Assembly (NCBI RefSeq): GCF_002754375.1
Contig: NZ_PEFF01000001.1
Location: forward strand, 4,047,501-4,111,500
DNA from: Variovorax sp. 54
GTDB taxonomy: Bacteria > Pseudomonadota > Gammaproteobacteria > Burkholderiales > Burkholderiaceae_C
DNA: 64,000 nt
Direction: 5' to 3'
This document shows, piece by piece, positions 28,782 to 37,798 of this stretch. The notes under the pieces were generated by a model. It made no database searches. It was not told the DNA's origin and worked only from the letters and a program-made list of their open reading frames with translations. Every line of letters starts with the position of its first letter. The stretch's first letter is position 1. Both the position numbers and the translations under genes were made by a program.

Positions 28782-28818
28782 TGGCTCGCCTCGGGGGCGA
28801 TGCGACAATCCCGGGGCC

Positions 28819-29850
28819 ATGACAGACACCCTCACGATCACCCGCCCAGACGACTGGCACCTGCACGTGCGCGATGGCGCCGCCCTTGAAGCCGTCGTGC
28901 CCCACAGCGCCCGCCAGTTCGGCCGCGCGCTGATCATGCCGAACCTGCGTCCGCCCGTGACCACTGCCGCACAGGCCGTGGCTTACCGCGACCGCATCCG
29001 CGCCGCCGTGCCCGCGGGCACGTCCTTCGAGCCTGTGATGTCGCTCTACCTGACCGACAAGCTGCCGCCCGAAGAAATCGCGCTGGCCGCCGAAGCCGGC
29101 GTGCGCGCGCTCAAGCTCTACCCGGCCGGCGCCACCACCAACAGCGATGCCGGCGTGACCGACATCCGCAAGACCTACAAGACGCTCGAGGCCATGCAGA
29201 AGCACGGCCTGCTGCTGCTGGTGCACGGCGAAGTGACCGACCCCGCCGTCGACCTGTTCGATCGCGAAGCCGTCTTTGTCGACCGCGTGATGATTCCATT
29301 GCGCCGCGACTTCCCCGAGCTGAAGGTGGTGTTCGAGCACCTGACCACCAAGGAAGGCGCCCACTACGTGCGCGATGCCGATCGCTTCACGGCTGCCACC
29401 ATCACGGCGCACCACCTGCTGTACAACCGCAACGCCCTCTTCACCGGTGGCATCCGCCCGCACTACTACTGCCTGCCCGTGCTCAAGCGCGAGACGCATC
29501 GCGTGGCGCTGGTCGAGGCGGCCACCAGCGGCAGCGACCGCTTCTTCCTGGGCACCGACAGCGCGCCGCACCCCGCGCACCTGAAGGAGCACGCACTGGG
29601 CTGCGCCGGCTGCTACACCGCGCTCACCGCCATCGAGCTGTATGCCGAGGCCTTCGACAGCGTGAACGCGCTCGACAAGCTCGAGGGCTTTGCCAGCTTC
29701 CACGGCCCCGACTTCTACGACCTGCCGCGCCACACCGACACCGTCACGCTCAAGCGCGAAACCTGGACCCTGCCCGAGACCGTGCCCTACGGCGAAGCCA
29801 CGCTCAAGCCGCTGCGCGGCGGCGAGACCGTGAACTGGAAGCTCGCATGA
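28819..29850 (+). CDS. pyrC: dihydroorotase
   Basis: 343 residues, class II dihydroorotase of pyrimidine synthesis (carbamoyl-aspartate to dihydroorotate). Zinc ligands His14 and His16 ([10 protein letters not shown]), the carboxylated Lys99 (RALKLYPAG), His136 (LVHGEV), His174 (VFEHLTT) and the Asp in LGTDSAPH are all present. It overlaps the next gene by ATGA. Confidence 0.96.
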   Translation: MTDTLTITRPDDWHLHVRDGAALEAVVPHSARQFGRALIMPNLRPPVTTAAQAVAYRDRIRAAVPAGTSFEPVMSLYLTDKLPPEEIALAAEAGVRALKLYPAGATTNSDAGVTDIRKTYKTLEAMQKHGLLLLVHGEVTDPAVDLFDREAVFVDRVMIPLRRDFPELKVVFEHLTTKEGAHYVRDADRFTAATITAHHLLYNRNALFTGGIRPHYYCLPVLKRETHRVALVEAATSGSDRFFLGTDSAPHPAHLKEHALGCAGCYTALTAIELYAEAFDSVNALDKLEGFASFHGPDFYDLPRHTDTVTLKRETWTLPETVPYGEATLKPLRGGETVNWKLA

Positions 29851-30671
29851 CGCCGGCAGCGCCCCTGTCGTCGCTGCGCGTGATGCTGCTGATCGACGCC
29901 GACAACGTCTCGGCCGACGTGATCGAGCAGGCCGTACAGCGCACGATGGAAGACTTCGGCGCCATCCACGTGCGCCGTGCCTATTGCAACGCCGAGATGG
30001 CCGTGAACCGGCAGGCGCTGTTCAAGCGGCTGTCGGTGCGGCCGATGGTGAACCTGTCGGCCGGCAAAAACAGCACCGACATCGCGCTGGCCGTCGATGC
30101 CATCGACCTCGTGATTGCCGAGCGGCCCGACGTGGTCGTGCTGGTGTCGTCCGACTCCGACTTTGCGCCGCTCGTGATCCGCCTGCGCGAAAAAGGCTGC
30201 CGCGTCTGCGGCATCGGCCAGCAGGGCAAGACCGGCGAAGAGACCGTCGGCGTCTACGACAGCTTCATCGACATTCCGCACCACGGCGTGAAGCCGGCCG
30301 TGCGCACCGCGCCGGCCAAGAAGACGACCGCTGCAGCGAAGAAGACGCCCGCTGCCAAGACGGCACCCGCGAAGAAGGTGGCCGCCAAGACCGCGCGCAA
30401 GACGGCGGCCAAGACGGCCAAGCCCGCCGCGCCGCCCCCACCGCCGAAGCAGCCGGAAATCTCCGAAGCGGCCGAGTTCATCCTGCAGGCCATGCCCGCG
30501 CTGCGCCGCGGCACCGACGTGCCGCTCAACGACGTGGCCAAGGCCCTGCGCACCGCCGGCCTGCTCAGCAAGAGCGGCAGCTCGCTCAAGCTGTTCGACA
30601 AGCTCACGGCCGAGTTCGCGGTGATGCAGCATCCCGACCGCATCCGATGGACGGGGGCGACCGCGCCTTGA
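29847..30671 (+). CDS. NYN-domain protein with C-terminal OST-HTH/LOTUS-like domain
   Basis: 274 residues. The NYN (PIN-like) nuclease domain has Asp17/Asp19 (LLIDADN), Asp78 ([11 protein letters not shown]) and Asp103/Asp105 (SSDSDFAPL), the acidic metal site. A Lys/Ala-rich linker (about 150-205) leads to a LOTUS-like winged helix ([20 protein letters not shown]). It is probably an RNA-processing or RNA-binding protein. Translationally coupled to pyrC. Confidence 0.88.
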   Translation: MTPAAPLSSLRVMLLIDADNVSADVIEQAVQRTMEDFGAIHVRRAYCNAEMAVNRQALFKRLSVRPMVNLSAGKNSTDIALAVDAIDLVIAERPDVVVLVSSDSDFAPLVIRLREKGCRVCGIGQQGKTGEETVGVYDSFIDIPHHGVKPAVRTAPAKKTTAAAKKTPAAKTAPAKKVAAKTARKTAAKTAKPAAPPPPPKQPEISEAAEFILQAMPALRRGTDVPLNDVAKALRTAGLLSKSGSSLKLFDKLTAEFAVMQHPDRIRWTGATAP

Positions 30672-31444
30672 GTTCGGCCCTGCCGGCGGTCGCGGCCATC
30701 GAGTGGGCCGCACCCTGGCTGGCCCCGTACCGCGACCCCGGCGAAGCCGTGGCGCAGGCCATTGCACAGAGCGGCACCGTCGCCGCCGCGCTGCAGGCGG
30801 CCAAGCCGCCGACCGTGCCCGACTTCGTCGCGCAGGACGCGCTGCCCGAAGGCCAGGCCTACGAGGCCCACATCTTCCGCACGCGCACCGTGCCCACGCG
30901 CGACAACCTGCACGACTTCTTCAACGGCCTCGCCTGGCTGGCCTTTCCCGAGACCAAGCGCCGGCTCAACGAACTGCAGGCCACCGAGATCGCACGCGCC
31001 GGCGTCGGCGCCACGCGCGGGCCGCTGCGCGATGCGCTCACGCTGTTCGACGAGAACGGCGCCGTGCTCAATGCGCCGCCTGCGTTGTGGGAGGCGCTGG
31101 TGGCGCGCGACTGGCAGGCGTTGTTCGTCACGCAGCGCAGCCTGTGGCACGAAGCGCGCCTGCTGCTCTTCGGCCATGCGCTGCTCGAAAAACTGGTGAC
31201 GCCGCGCAAGCCGATCACCGCACATGTGCTGCTGACGCACCGTGCGACCGGCGCCGCCGCCCTCGACGATGCGGCGATCGCGAGAAATATCGATGCGAAA
31301 CAGCTCGAAGCGAAGCCTTTCGTTCCTATTCCGGTGCTCGGCGTGCCCGGCTGGTGCGTCGAAAATACATCGGCTTCGTTCTATGCCGACCCGCAGGTCT
31401 TCCGACCCTTGCCGGGCGCGTCGGCAGAGCCGAAGTCGCGCTAG
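30647..31444 (+). CDS. DUF3025 protein
   Basis: 265 residues from the ATG at 30647, or 258 from a TTG at 30668 that overlaps the NYN stop as TTGA; the latter gives a tighter coupling and may be the real start. The central FNGLAWLAFPETKRRLNELQA segment is characteristic of DUF3025 and the C-terminus has GVPGWCVENTSASFYADP. Function unknown. Third gene of the pyrC run. Confidence 0.82.
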   Translation: MDGGDRALSSALPAVAAIEWAAPWLAPYRDPGEAVAQAIAQSGTVAAALQAAKPPTVPDFVAQDALPEGQAYEAHIFRTRTVPTRDNLHDFFNGLAWLAFPETKRRLNELQATEIARAGVGATRGPLRDALTLFDENGAVLNAPPALWEALVARDWQALFVTQRSLWHEARLLLFGHALLEKLVTPRKPITAHVLLTHRATGAAALDDAAIARNIDAKQLEAKPFVPIPVLGVPGWCVENTSASFYADPQVFRPLPGASAEPKSR

Positions 31445-31537
31445 CGTTCACGGGCTCGGGAGGGCCCTTCGCCAGGCGATTGCATCGCGCGCCACGCGCG
31501 CGCCATACGTTCACATGCCAAGGGAGAGGCCAAAAAG

Positions 31538-33853
31538 ATGGACACCATCATCATCGTGCTCAAGGTCGGGCTGATTCTTTACGGGATCTACAGCTTCATC
31601 GTCTACATGTCGCGACGCTCCGACAACCGGAGTGCCCTGAAGGACTTCCGCAATGCACCGGTGCTGCGTCGCATCACCGACGAAGAAAAATCGGCGCTGC
31701 AGCCCTTCCTGATGGGGCAGAAGCTCACGGTCGACGACAACGTGCGCGAACTCAGCGGTGCGTTCCTGCGCCATGGCCTGTCGACGCAGGGCTCGTCCAC
31801 CGAGCACGACACCATCGGCGACGTCGATGTGCTGCTGCCTTACGACGCCATCGACTACATCGAGCCGCACAACCAGGCGCTGGTGGTGCTGGCCGGAAAG
31901 TGCGCCGTGGTGATCCGCCTGAACGGCTTCGATCTGCTCGAAGGCCGGCAGCGCGCGCAGCGCCAGCAGGCGCAGGACCAGCAGTGGAAGCGCGGCGAGA
32001 TCGGTGCACTTCCGTCGCTGGACGAGGTCGGAGCAGACACCGGTGCGGCCATGCCCGAAGCCGTGGCCGCATCCGTTGCGACCGACCCGAATGCGCGCTA
32101 CCAGCGCGGCGAGGTCGACATCCTGAGCCAGCGCACCGAAACGCCCGAGGAGGTCGCAAGCCGCATGGGGCGCGGCGGCTGGGCCTCGGCCTTCGCCTGG
32201 CTGCTTGCCTTCGTGCTGTTGTGGGTTGCCACCTGGGATGCCACGCAAGCGGTGAGCGTCTACCTGATGGGCGCAGGCGGGCTTGCGGGCCTGTGGGCCG
32301 CGTGGCTGTTCGTGCGCACCCCGTCGGCGACGGCGCCTGCGCGGCAACCGCAACCGGTGAACCGCGTGCGCGGCATGCTCAACCAGATTGCGGTGGTCAA
32401 CGCCAGCAACGCGTCGGTCCAGAACGTGGGGCTGTTCATCGGCGACAAGCTGAGCCTGGTGTTGCCTTCGCATTGGCGCAAGACAGCGTCGGTCCCTTAC
32501 GGCGAGGTGATCGACGCCGAGCTGCGCACCAGCGACTACAGCGCCGTGAGCTTCGGTTCGAAGTGGTCGGTGGCCGAAGAATGGCGGCGTTTCCGGCCCG
32601 CGTACTGGGGCCGGCACCTGCTGCACCTGGTCATCGGCCTGCTCGCTATCGGCGCGGTCGCGCTGTCGGCACCCGACCCGCGCGGCGAGGCTGCGCTCGC
32701 CGCGCAATGGCTCACGAATGGCGGCGCCACAGCCACCTATGGCGATGCCGGGCAACTCGCCGACAAGCTGCCGCAGTGGGGCAGCCGCGCGCGCATGGAG
32801 GGCCAAGGCCGGTGCGAGATCGACATGAGCGGCCGTGCCGAAGCGCACACCAACAGCGGCGTGCCGGTCATCGATTGCACGTCCGTGCGCTGGAACGGCA
32901 CCGCACCCGTCGTCCCCGCGCTGGACATCCCGCCCAGCGTGCTGGCGCTCGCCGAGTCCGGCTTCCTTCGTGCCACCGAGAACCACGCCATGGCCAGCCT
33001 GATCGCGATGCTGCGCATGCAGCAGATGGGCGGGCAGGCCGCCGACCCGCTCGCGGCCTACCGTGCGCGCGAGAGCGTGCCGTTGACCGTGCGCGGCTTC
33101 GACCGCTCGGTGGCGATGATCGACACCGCCTGCAAGGACGCCGCCGGCCTGTCGCCCGCCGCCTGCGAGCGCCTGCAGCACGACCTCGTGCGCGCCATCG
33201 ACGCCACGGTCGACAAGGACGGCGTCGACACGCCCGTGAGCACCTGGCAGGCGCTGGCCACGAGCGCGGCGGCGGGCCAGGAGAACGCCGACCTCATCCT
33301 GTCGCGCCAGCAGCTGGCGTCCGTGCAGCGTACGCTGGCCCAAGCGGTCGACAGCGTGGTGGCCGCGAAGATCGAAGCCGCGCGTCCGGCCATCGTGCCC
33401 GCGCAGGGCGGCGTGCTGCTGGCGTCTCCCACGCGCATCGGCGACGCGCGGGTGCAGCGGCCCGGTGAGGGCAATGACGATGTGCCGGGCGCGACCGCGG
33501 GCGCGGCCGATGTCGCTGAAGACGACACCGACAGTTCCTTGCTCGGCCGCTGGGCGCGCCTGCAGCGCAACGCCACGGCGGAAGGCCTGAAGCCCTTCAC
33601 GCTCGAAGGCCTGGTCACCGCCAGCGGCAAGGACATCACCGGCACGCCGTGGGTGCGCATCGACCCGAGCCTCGATGCCTCGCGCATGACCGCGGCGGGC
33701 GCGCATGTGCTGTGGTGGCTGTTCGCCGCGGGGCTGGTGCTGGTCAACGGCGTGCTGTTCGCGCTGCGCTGGACGCAGGACAGCCGCCGCCGCGCCCGGC
33801 TCGACGCCGACATCGCCACCCGCCCGGCGCCGGGCACCAGCGGCCTTTTCTGA
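31538..33853 (+). CDS. IgaA/YrfF/UmoB-like membrane protein
   Basis: 771 residues with a strong AGGGAGAGG site. Membrane segments near 3-24, 214-233, 240-258, 360-378 and 715-740 give the five-helix plan of enterobacterial IgaA. Shared stretches include NVGLFIGDKLSLVLPSHW, GQLADKLPQWGSRARMEGQG, the DCTSVRWNG segment and FTLEGLVTASG near the end. The four periplasmic Cys of IgaA appear conserved as Cys426, Cys447, Cys532 and Cys543. In enterobacteria IgaA restrains the Rcs phosphorelay; no Rcs gene is in this window, so the partner here is unknown. htpX follows. Confidence 0.8.
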   Translation: MDTIIIVLKVGLILYGIYSFIVYMSRRSDNRSALKDFRNAPVLRRITDEEKSALQPFLMGQKLTVDDNVRELSGAFLRHGLSTQGSSTEHDTIGDVDVLLPYDAIDYIEPHNQALVVLAGKCAVVIRLNGFDLLEGRQRAQRQQAQDQQWKRGEIGALPSLDEVGADTGAAMPEAVAASVATDPNARYQRGEVDILSQRTETPEEVASRMGRGGWASAFAWLLAFVLLWVATWDATQAVSVYLMGAGGLAGLWAAWLFVRTPSATAPARQPQPVNRVRGMLNQIAVVNASNASVQNVGLFIGDKLSLVLPSHWRKTASVPYGEVIDAELRTSDYSAVSFGSKWSVAEEWRRFRPAYWGRHLLHLVIGLLAIGAVALSAPDPRGEAALAAQWLTNGGATATYGDAGQLADKLPQWGSRARMEGQGRCEIDMSGRAEAHTNSGVPVIDCTSVRWNGTAPVVPALDIPPSVLALAESGFLRATENHAMASLIAMLRMQQMGGQAADPLAAYRARESVPLTVRGFDRSVAMIDTACKDAAGLSPAACERLQHDLVRAIDATVDKDGVDTPVSTWQALATSAAAGQENADLILSRQQLASVQRTLAQAVDSVVAAKIEAARPAIVPAQGGVLLASPTRIGDARVQRPGEGNDDVPGATAGAADVAEDDTDSSLLGRWARLQRNATAEGLKPFTLEGLVTASGKDITGTPWVRIDPSLDASRMTAAGAHVLWWLFAAGLVLVNGVLFALRWTQDSRRRARLDADIATRPAPGTSGLF

Positions 33854-33952
33854 CAGGCCTTGACTCCGGCGGGGAATATCGGGGCGCCAGAACTTTTGCT
33901 CCTATCATGGCTCCACCGGATGCAACACCGAGGGCCTCCCCGCCGCGCGCGG

Positions 33953-33982
33953 CTTGAAGAGGGCTCCCCGGGCCCTTATCTA
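33953..33982 (+). promoter_or_regulatory. candidate sigma-32 promoter for htpX
   Basis: CTTGAAG at 33953-33959 and CCTTATCTA at 33974-33982 with 14 bases between resemble the heat-shock CTTGAA / CCCCATnT pair; the -10 matches 6 of 9. It lies 30 bases before the htpX start. htpX is heat-shock controlled in E. coli, which fits, but the match is imperfect. Confidence 0.4.
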
Positions 33983-34011
33983 GGTGGCAGTTTCCCCACG
34001 GAGAATTCAAC

Positions 34012-34884
34012 TTGAAACGTATCCTTCTGTTTGTCCTGACCAACGTGATGGTCGTCGCGGTGCTCGGCGTGGTCGCCAGCCTGCTCGGCGTCAATCGCTT
34101 CCTCACGGCCAACGGGCTCAACCTCACGGCGCTGCTCGGCTTTGCGCTGGTGATGGGCTTCGGCGGCGCGATCATCTCGCTGCTCATCAGCAAGCCCATG
34201 GCCAAGTGGACGGCCGGCCTGCGCATGATCGACAACCCCCAGTCGCCCGACGAGGCCTGGATCGTCGGCACCGTGCGCAAGTTCGCCGACAAGGCCGGCA
34301 TCGGCATGCCCGAGGTCGGCATCTTCGAAGGCGAGCCCAACGCCTTCGCCACCGGCGCGTTCAAGAACTCGTCGCTCGTGGCCGTGTCCACCGGCCTGCT
34401 GCAAGGCATGACGCGCGAAGAGGTCGAGGCCGTCATCGGCCACGAAGTCGCGCACATCGCCAACGGCGACATGGTCACCATGACGCTGATCCAGGGCGTG
34501 ATGAACACGTTTGTCGTGTTCCTCTCGCGCGTGATCGGCTACGCGGTCGACAGCTTCCTGCGCCGCGGCGACGACCGCTCGTCGGGCCCCGGCATCGGCT
34601 ACTACGTGAGCACCATCGTGCTGGACATCGTGCTCGGTTTTGCCGCCGCGATCGTGGTGGCCTGGTTCTCGCGCCAGCGCGAGTTCCGCGCCGACGCCGG
34701 CGCCGCCGCACTCATGGGCAACCGCCAGCCGATGATGAACGCACTCGCCCGCCTGGGCGGCCTGCCGGCCGGCGAACTGCCGAAGGCGGTCGAAGCCATG
34801 GGCATCACGGGCGCGATGGGCAAGCTGTTCGCCACGCACCCGCCGATCGAAGAGCGCATTGCGGCGCTGCAGAACGCGCGCTGA
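34012..34884 (+). CDS. htpX: membrane-bound zinc metalloprotease HtpX
   Basis: 290 residues starting with TTG at 34012 ([11 protein letters not shown]). Two N-terminal helices are followed by the zinc motif HEVAH (144-148) with NGDM, two more helices (about 158-178 and 195-215) and the third ligand region [14 protein letters not shown]. It degrades damaged inner-membrane proteins. A strong bidirectional terminator follows. Confidence 0.95.
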   Translation: MKRILLFVLTNVMVVAVLGVVASLLGVNRFLTANGLNLTALLGFALVMGFGGAIISLLISKPMAKWTAGLRMIDNPQSPDEAWIVGTVRKFADKAGIGMPEVGIFEGEPNAFATGAFKNSSLVAVSTGLLQGMTREEVEAVIGHEVAHIANGDMVTMTLIQGVMNTFVVFLSRVIGYAVDSFLRRGDDRSSGPGIGYYVSTIVLDIVLGFAAAIVVAWFSRQREFRADAGAAALMGNRQPMMNALARLGGLPAGELPKAVEAMGITGAMGKLFATHPPIEERIAALQNAR

Positions 34885-34913
34885 GCACAGACAGACCGCG
34901 CAGCGGCACAAAG

Positions 34914-34946
34914 AAAAAGGGGCTGGTGATTCACCAGCCCCTTTTT
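34914..34946. terminator. bidirectional rho-independent terminator
   Basis: GGGGCTGGTGA pairs with TCACCAGCCCC, flanked by AAAAA on the left and TTTTT on the right, so it works for both htpX (+) and the lipoprotein pair (-). Confidence 0.9.
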
Positions 34947-34984
34947 CATTCACCGAAGAACGGTGTGTCGTTCAGTCAGGGACC

Positions 34985-35530
34985 TCAGAGGTTGAGCGCC
35001 GAGACAGCTTCCAGGCCTTGCTTGATGTTGTTGCGCGCGGCACCTTCCACCGACATGCGCAGGCGGGTCGTTCCGACGAGCGAGTCGAACGCGCCGCCCG
35101 TGTAGGTCGACTTGATGACCTGGCGCATCGCGACCGACTTGTCGGAGGTCTTGATGAGCGACCAGCCTGCTTCCATGTCGACCGTGAACGCGGCGCCGAA
35201 CATGGGCTTGGTCAGCTTGACGATCGAGACCGACAGCTCGTAGTCGCCGCTCTTGCCCTTGACGACTTCCTTGAACAGGGCCGACTGCGTGACCGACTTC
35301 TCGATGGCGGCACCCAGGTCTTCGTTGGTGATGTCCGAGCTCCACAGCGGGTTCGTTTCGTTGCCGCCGCCGGTCTTCACCGACACCGAGTAGGGCAGCT
35401 TCTTGCTCGAGGCGATGCTGGTGGGCGTCATGGCCTCGCGGTTGGCCGACGAGGCGCAGCCTGCGAGCACGACGACGATGGAGAGAACGGCCAGGGCGCC
35501 TGCGCGGCGAAGGGTGGTGGTGTTGATCAT
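34985..35530 (-). CDS. lipoprotein of unknown function
   Basis: 181 residues. The lipobox is VVLAGCASS with Cys25. The mature part has alternating strands, including DYELSVSIVKL and a FGAAFTVDMEAGWSL segment, resembling small YajG-like outer-membrane lipoproteins, but I would not name the family. Its ATG overlaps the stop of the preceding lipoprotein gene. Confidence 0.65.
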   Translation of the reverse strand: MINTTTLRRAGALAVLSIVVVLAGCASSANREAMTPTSIASSKKLPYSVSVKTGGGNETNPLWSSDITNEDLGAAIEKSVTQSALFKEVVKGKSGDYELSVSIVKLTKPMFGAAFTVDMEAGWSLIKTSDKSVAMRQVIKSTYTGGAFDSLVGTTRLRMSVEGAARNNIKQGLEAVSALNL

Positions 35531-35970
35531 TTGGTTTTGTCCGATTCTTTGAAGATGTTGCCGACCACTTCATCGACCATTTCGGGCGGCGAGAGGCGTG
35601 TGAGGGAGGTGTGGAGCGAATTGCCGGTGGCCAACGGGTAGTCGGACTTGGGTTCGCGGACCGTGACGGTGAGCTCGACGAGGTACATGGTGATGTCCCA
35701 CATCCACTTGTCGACGTAGGTGACGACAGCGTCGACTGGCTCGGGGGGCTTGGCTTCTTCCGTGACCTCGAAGCCGCGTTTGCGCAGGTTGCCCGCAATC
35801 AGCTTCTGGAGCGTGCCGTCTTCCCCCTCGAGCTTCCTGACCTGCACCACGCGCAGCTTGTCAAGATTCGCCGAGGGGTCGACGGTGGCTGTGGCGCGGT
35901 TGACCGCGCAGCCGCTCGCGAACACGGAAACAGCCACGACTGCGAGAAGCAGCCTGATGACTCTTTTCAA
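35527..35970 (-). CDS. lipoprotein of unknown function, TTG start
   Basis: 147 residues with lipobox FASGCAVNR (Cys21). It starts with TTG at 35970, eight bases after a strong GGAGGAG site. The body has a DAVVTYVDKWMWDITMYLVE stretch, seen in small outer-membrane lipoproteins that may assist envelope assembly. It is coupled to the next lipoprotein gene. Family not certain. Confidence 0.65.
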   Translation of the reverse strand: MKRVIRLLLAVVAVSVFASGCAVNRATATVDPSANLDKLRVVQVRKLEGEDGTLQKLIAGNLRKRGFEVTEEAKPPEPVDAVVTYVDKWMWDITMYLVELTVTVREPKSDYPLATGNSLHTSLTRLSPPEMVDEVVGNIFKESDKTK

Positions 35971-35978
35971 ATTAACTT

Positions 35979-36005
35979 CTCCTCCGCCCGGGATGGGCCG
36001 GAGGA
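35979..36005 (-). promoter_or_regulatory. hairpin covering the ribosome binding site of the 35527-35970 gene
   Basis: TCCTCCG (35980-35986) is the exact inverse of CGGAGGA (35999-36005), with a CCC/GGG inner pair. In the mRNA the 3' arm contains the GGAGGAG ribosome site, so the hairpin would hide it. Together with the TTG start this suggests translational control, possibly by temperature or a protein. Confidence 0.45.
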
Positions 36006-36115
36006 ATGTAGCTGGAAATGTGTAGAAACGTTTCCTGAACGCCGATCCCTAGCGAAAAATTCGCCGCGCCGCAGTCGGACTGCACAGTTGCAGCCTTCTG
36101 GGCGCTTCGGGGCGT

Positions 36116-37132
36116 TCAATTGCCGGTGGCGGCAGGCTCGTCGGACGCGGGCGCGTCCGGTGCGGATTCGGCGGCTTGCGGCGCAGCTTCTGGTGCTGCT
36201 TCCGGTGCCGCTGCGGCCGCAGCGGCGGCGGCTTCTGCCGCTGCCTCGGCCCGCTTCTTGTCGTCACGCACGCGCTGCAGCGTGCGCGTCACGTCGCCGG
36301 GCTTCATGCCGTACATGTCGGCGAACTCCTGTTCGCTGCGGCCGCTGGCTTCGAAGGCGCGCAGCAGGGCTTCGCGCTTGGCGGCCTGCTGGGCGAGTTC
36401 GGCCAGGGCTTCGTCGACGATGGCGTTGGTGTTGGCGTCGCGCGAGCGCACCAGCACGGCATACGCCTCGTGGTCGAGGTTCGAGGCTTCGATGGCCTTG
36501 GCGATGCGCGTCACCAGCTGCGGACGCAGGTCTTCGCCGGGGTTGCGGTGCGAGCGGCGGCGGTGCAGCTCGAGGATGGCGTGGTGCACGTGCTCGGGCG
36601 CGACCGGGTCGAGCGCGTTGCCGTCGAGGTCATGGCGCGCATGGCCGGCGGCCACGCTCTCCAGGTAGCGCGTGGAACGCGCATGCTGGCCCATCGCGAC
36701 CTTCAGGTCTTCGGCCTTGAAGTCTTCGGGATGGCGCGCAATCAGCTCTTCGTACACGCCGAGCTTGAGCGGCACGAAACGCGCGCCGAAGAGCTGCGGG
36801 TACAGCGCGAACAGGCGTTCCAGTACCGGGTTGACCTTGCGCGGTGCGCGCTGGGCTTCCGGTTGTTGTTGCTGTTGCGGCTGCTGCGGGCCGCGCGGCT
36901 TGCGCCCTTGCTGGGGTTGCTGCTGCCCGTGCGGGCGCTGCTGCTGCTTGGCCCGCGGCGGGCGTTGCTGTTGCTGCTGTGGCTCGGAAGCGGGTTGCGC
37001 GACCGACGCGTCAGCGCCTGCGTCGGGGCCCGCGCCGGTCTTCAGCTGCTGCAGCTGCTCGGCCATGTCCGGGCGCTGGCGCCGTGCGTTGCGCGAGTTC
37101 GTGTTCGGGGCGGCGGTGGATGCGTCGGTCAT
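36116..37132 (-). CDS. ProQ/FinO-domain RNA chaperone
   Basis: 338 residues. The ProQ/FinO fold lies at about 100-205 (VNPVLERLFALYPQLFGARF and LKLGVYEEL). It is flanked by an N-terminal Gln/Arg/Pro-rich arm (50-95) and, after a helical region (206-290), an Ala/Pro-rich tail. This is longer than E. coli ProQ (232). It would bind structured small RNAs and mRNA 3' ends. The low-complexity arms are likely disordered and may add RNA contacts. Confidence 0.9.
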   Translation of the reverse strand: MTDASTAAPNTNSRNARRQRPDMAEQLQQLKTGAGPDAGADASVAQPASEPQQQQQRPPRAKQQQRPHGQQQPQQGRKPRGPQQPQQQQQPEAQRAPRKVNPVLERLFALYPQLFGARFVPLKLGVYEELIARHPEDFKAEDLKVAMGQHARSTRYLESVAAGHARHDLDGNALDPVAPEHVHHAILELHRRRSHRNPGEDLRPQLVTRIAKAIEASNLDHEAYAVLVRSRDANTNAIVDEALAELAQQAAKREALLRAFEASGRSEQEFADMYGMKPGDVTRTLQRVRDDKKRAEAAAEAAAAAAAAAPEAAPEAAPQAAESAPDAPASDEPAATGN

Positions 37133-37243
37133 ACGGAAGGCTCGGCGATGGGCGCGAGGGATGGAAAAGGGAAGAAAAAGAACAACCGGTCCCGCGCGGT
37201 CAGCGCGGCCGGAACATCCTGCGGGTATTGTCAGGGCGGATCG

Positions 37244-37798
37244 TCATGCGCGTGCAGCGCCTCGGTCAGCGGCTTGCCGGCCGATCAGCAGCCGGAACGG
37301 CAGCAGCATCAGCACGCCGACACCGAGCTTCACGCCCAGGTCGCCGAGCGCCCAGGTGAGCCAGGGGCCGTCGGTGCCTGCGAAGGCGATGCCCCAGAAG
37401 ACGATGCTGTCGAGCACGGCCGCGATCACCGTGGCCACGAGCGGCGCGCGCCACCAGAGGCCGCGGCGCAGGCGGTCGAACACGCGGATGTCGAGCAGCT
37501 GTGAGGCAATGAAGGCCAGGCCCGAGGCGGCGGCGATGCGCGCCGGTGCGAGCAGCAACGACACCGCCACGGCCACCGCGAAGCCGACCCAGGCCACGCG
37601 CCGCGCCATGCCGGGGCCGAAGCGCCGGTTGACGAGATCGCTCACGAGGTAGGCCACCGGGTAGGTGAAGGCGCCCCAGGTGAGCCAGTCGTTGATCGCG
37701 AACTGCACCAGGATGTTGGACGCGAGCACCACGGCGGCCATCGCCAGCGTGGCGACGGCCAGCTGGCCGGTGGTGGGACGGTGGAAGTGCATCGTCAA
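37244..37798 (-). CDS. queuosine precursor transporter (VUT/YhhQ family)
   Basis: 184 residues with about six membrane helices. YhhQ-family marks are TYPVAYLVSDLVNRRFG (about 41-57), SQLLDIRVFDRLR (about 99-111) and LDSIVFWGIAFAG. YhhQ imports preQ0/preQ1 for queuosine. Its start overlaps the FAD oxidoreductase stop as ATGA. No queuosine enzyme lies nearby. Confidence 0.85.
   Translation of the reverse strand: MTMHFHRPTTGQLAVATLAMAAVVLASNILVQFAINDWLTWGAFTYPVAYLVSDLVNRRFGPGMARRVAWVGFAVAVAVSLLLAPARIAAASGLAFIASQLLDIRVFDRLRRGLWWRAPLVATVIAAVLDSIVFWGIAFAGTDGPWLTWALGDLGVKLGVGVLMLLPFRLLIGRQAADRGAARA

Noticed and set aside
30703..33468. A 921-codon open frame on the plus strand
   Set aside because: It overlaps the DUF3025 and IgaA-like genes in another phase and has low-complexity Arg/Ala composition.
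36840..36990. CAG/CTG-rich tract as a possible unstable repeat
   Set aside because: It encodes the Gln-rich arm of the ProQ protein with mixed codons, so it is low-complexity coding sequence rather than a simple tandem repeat.
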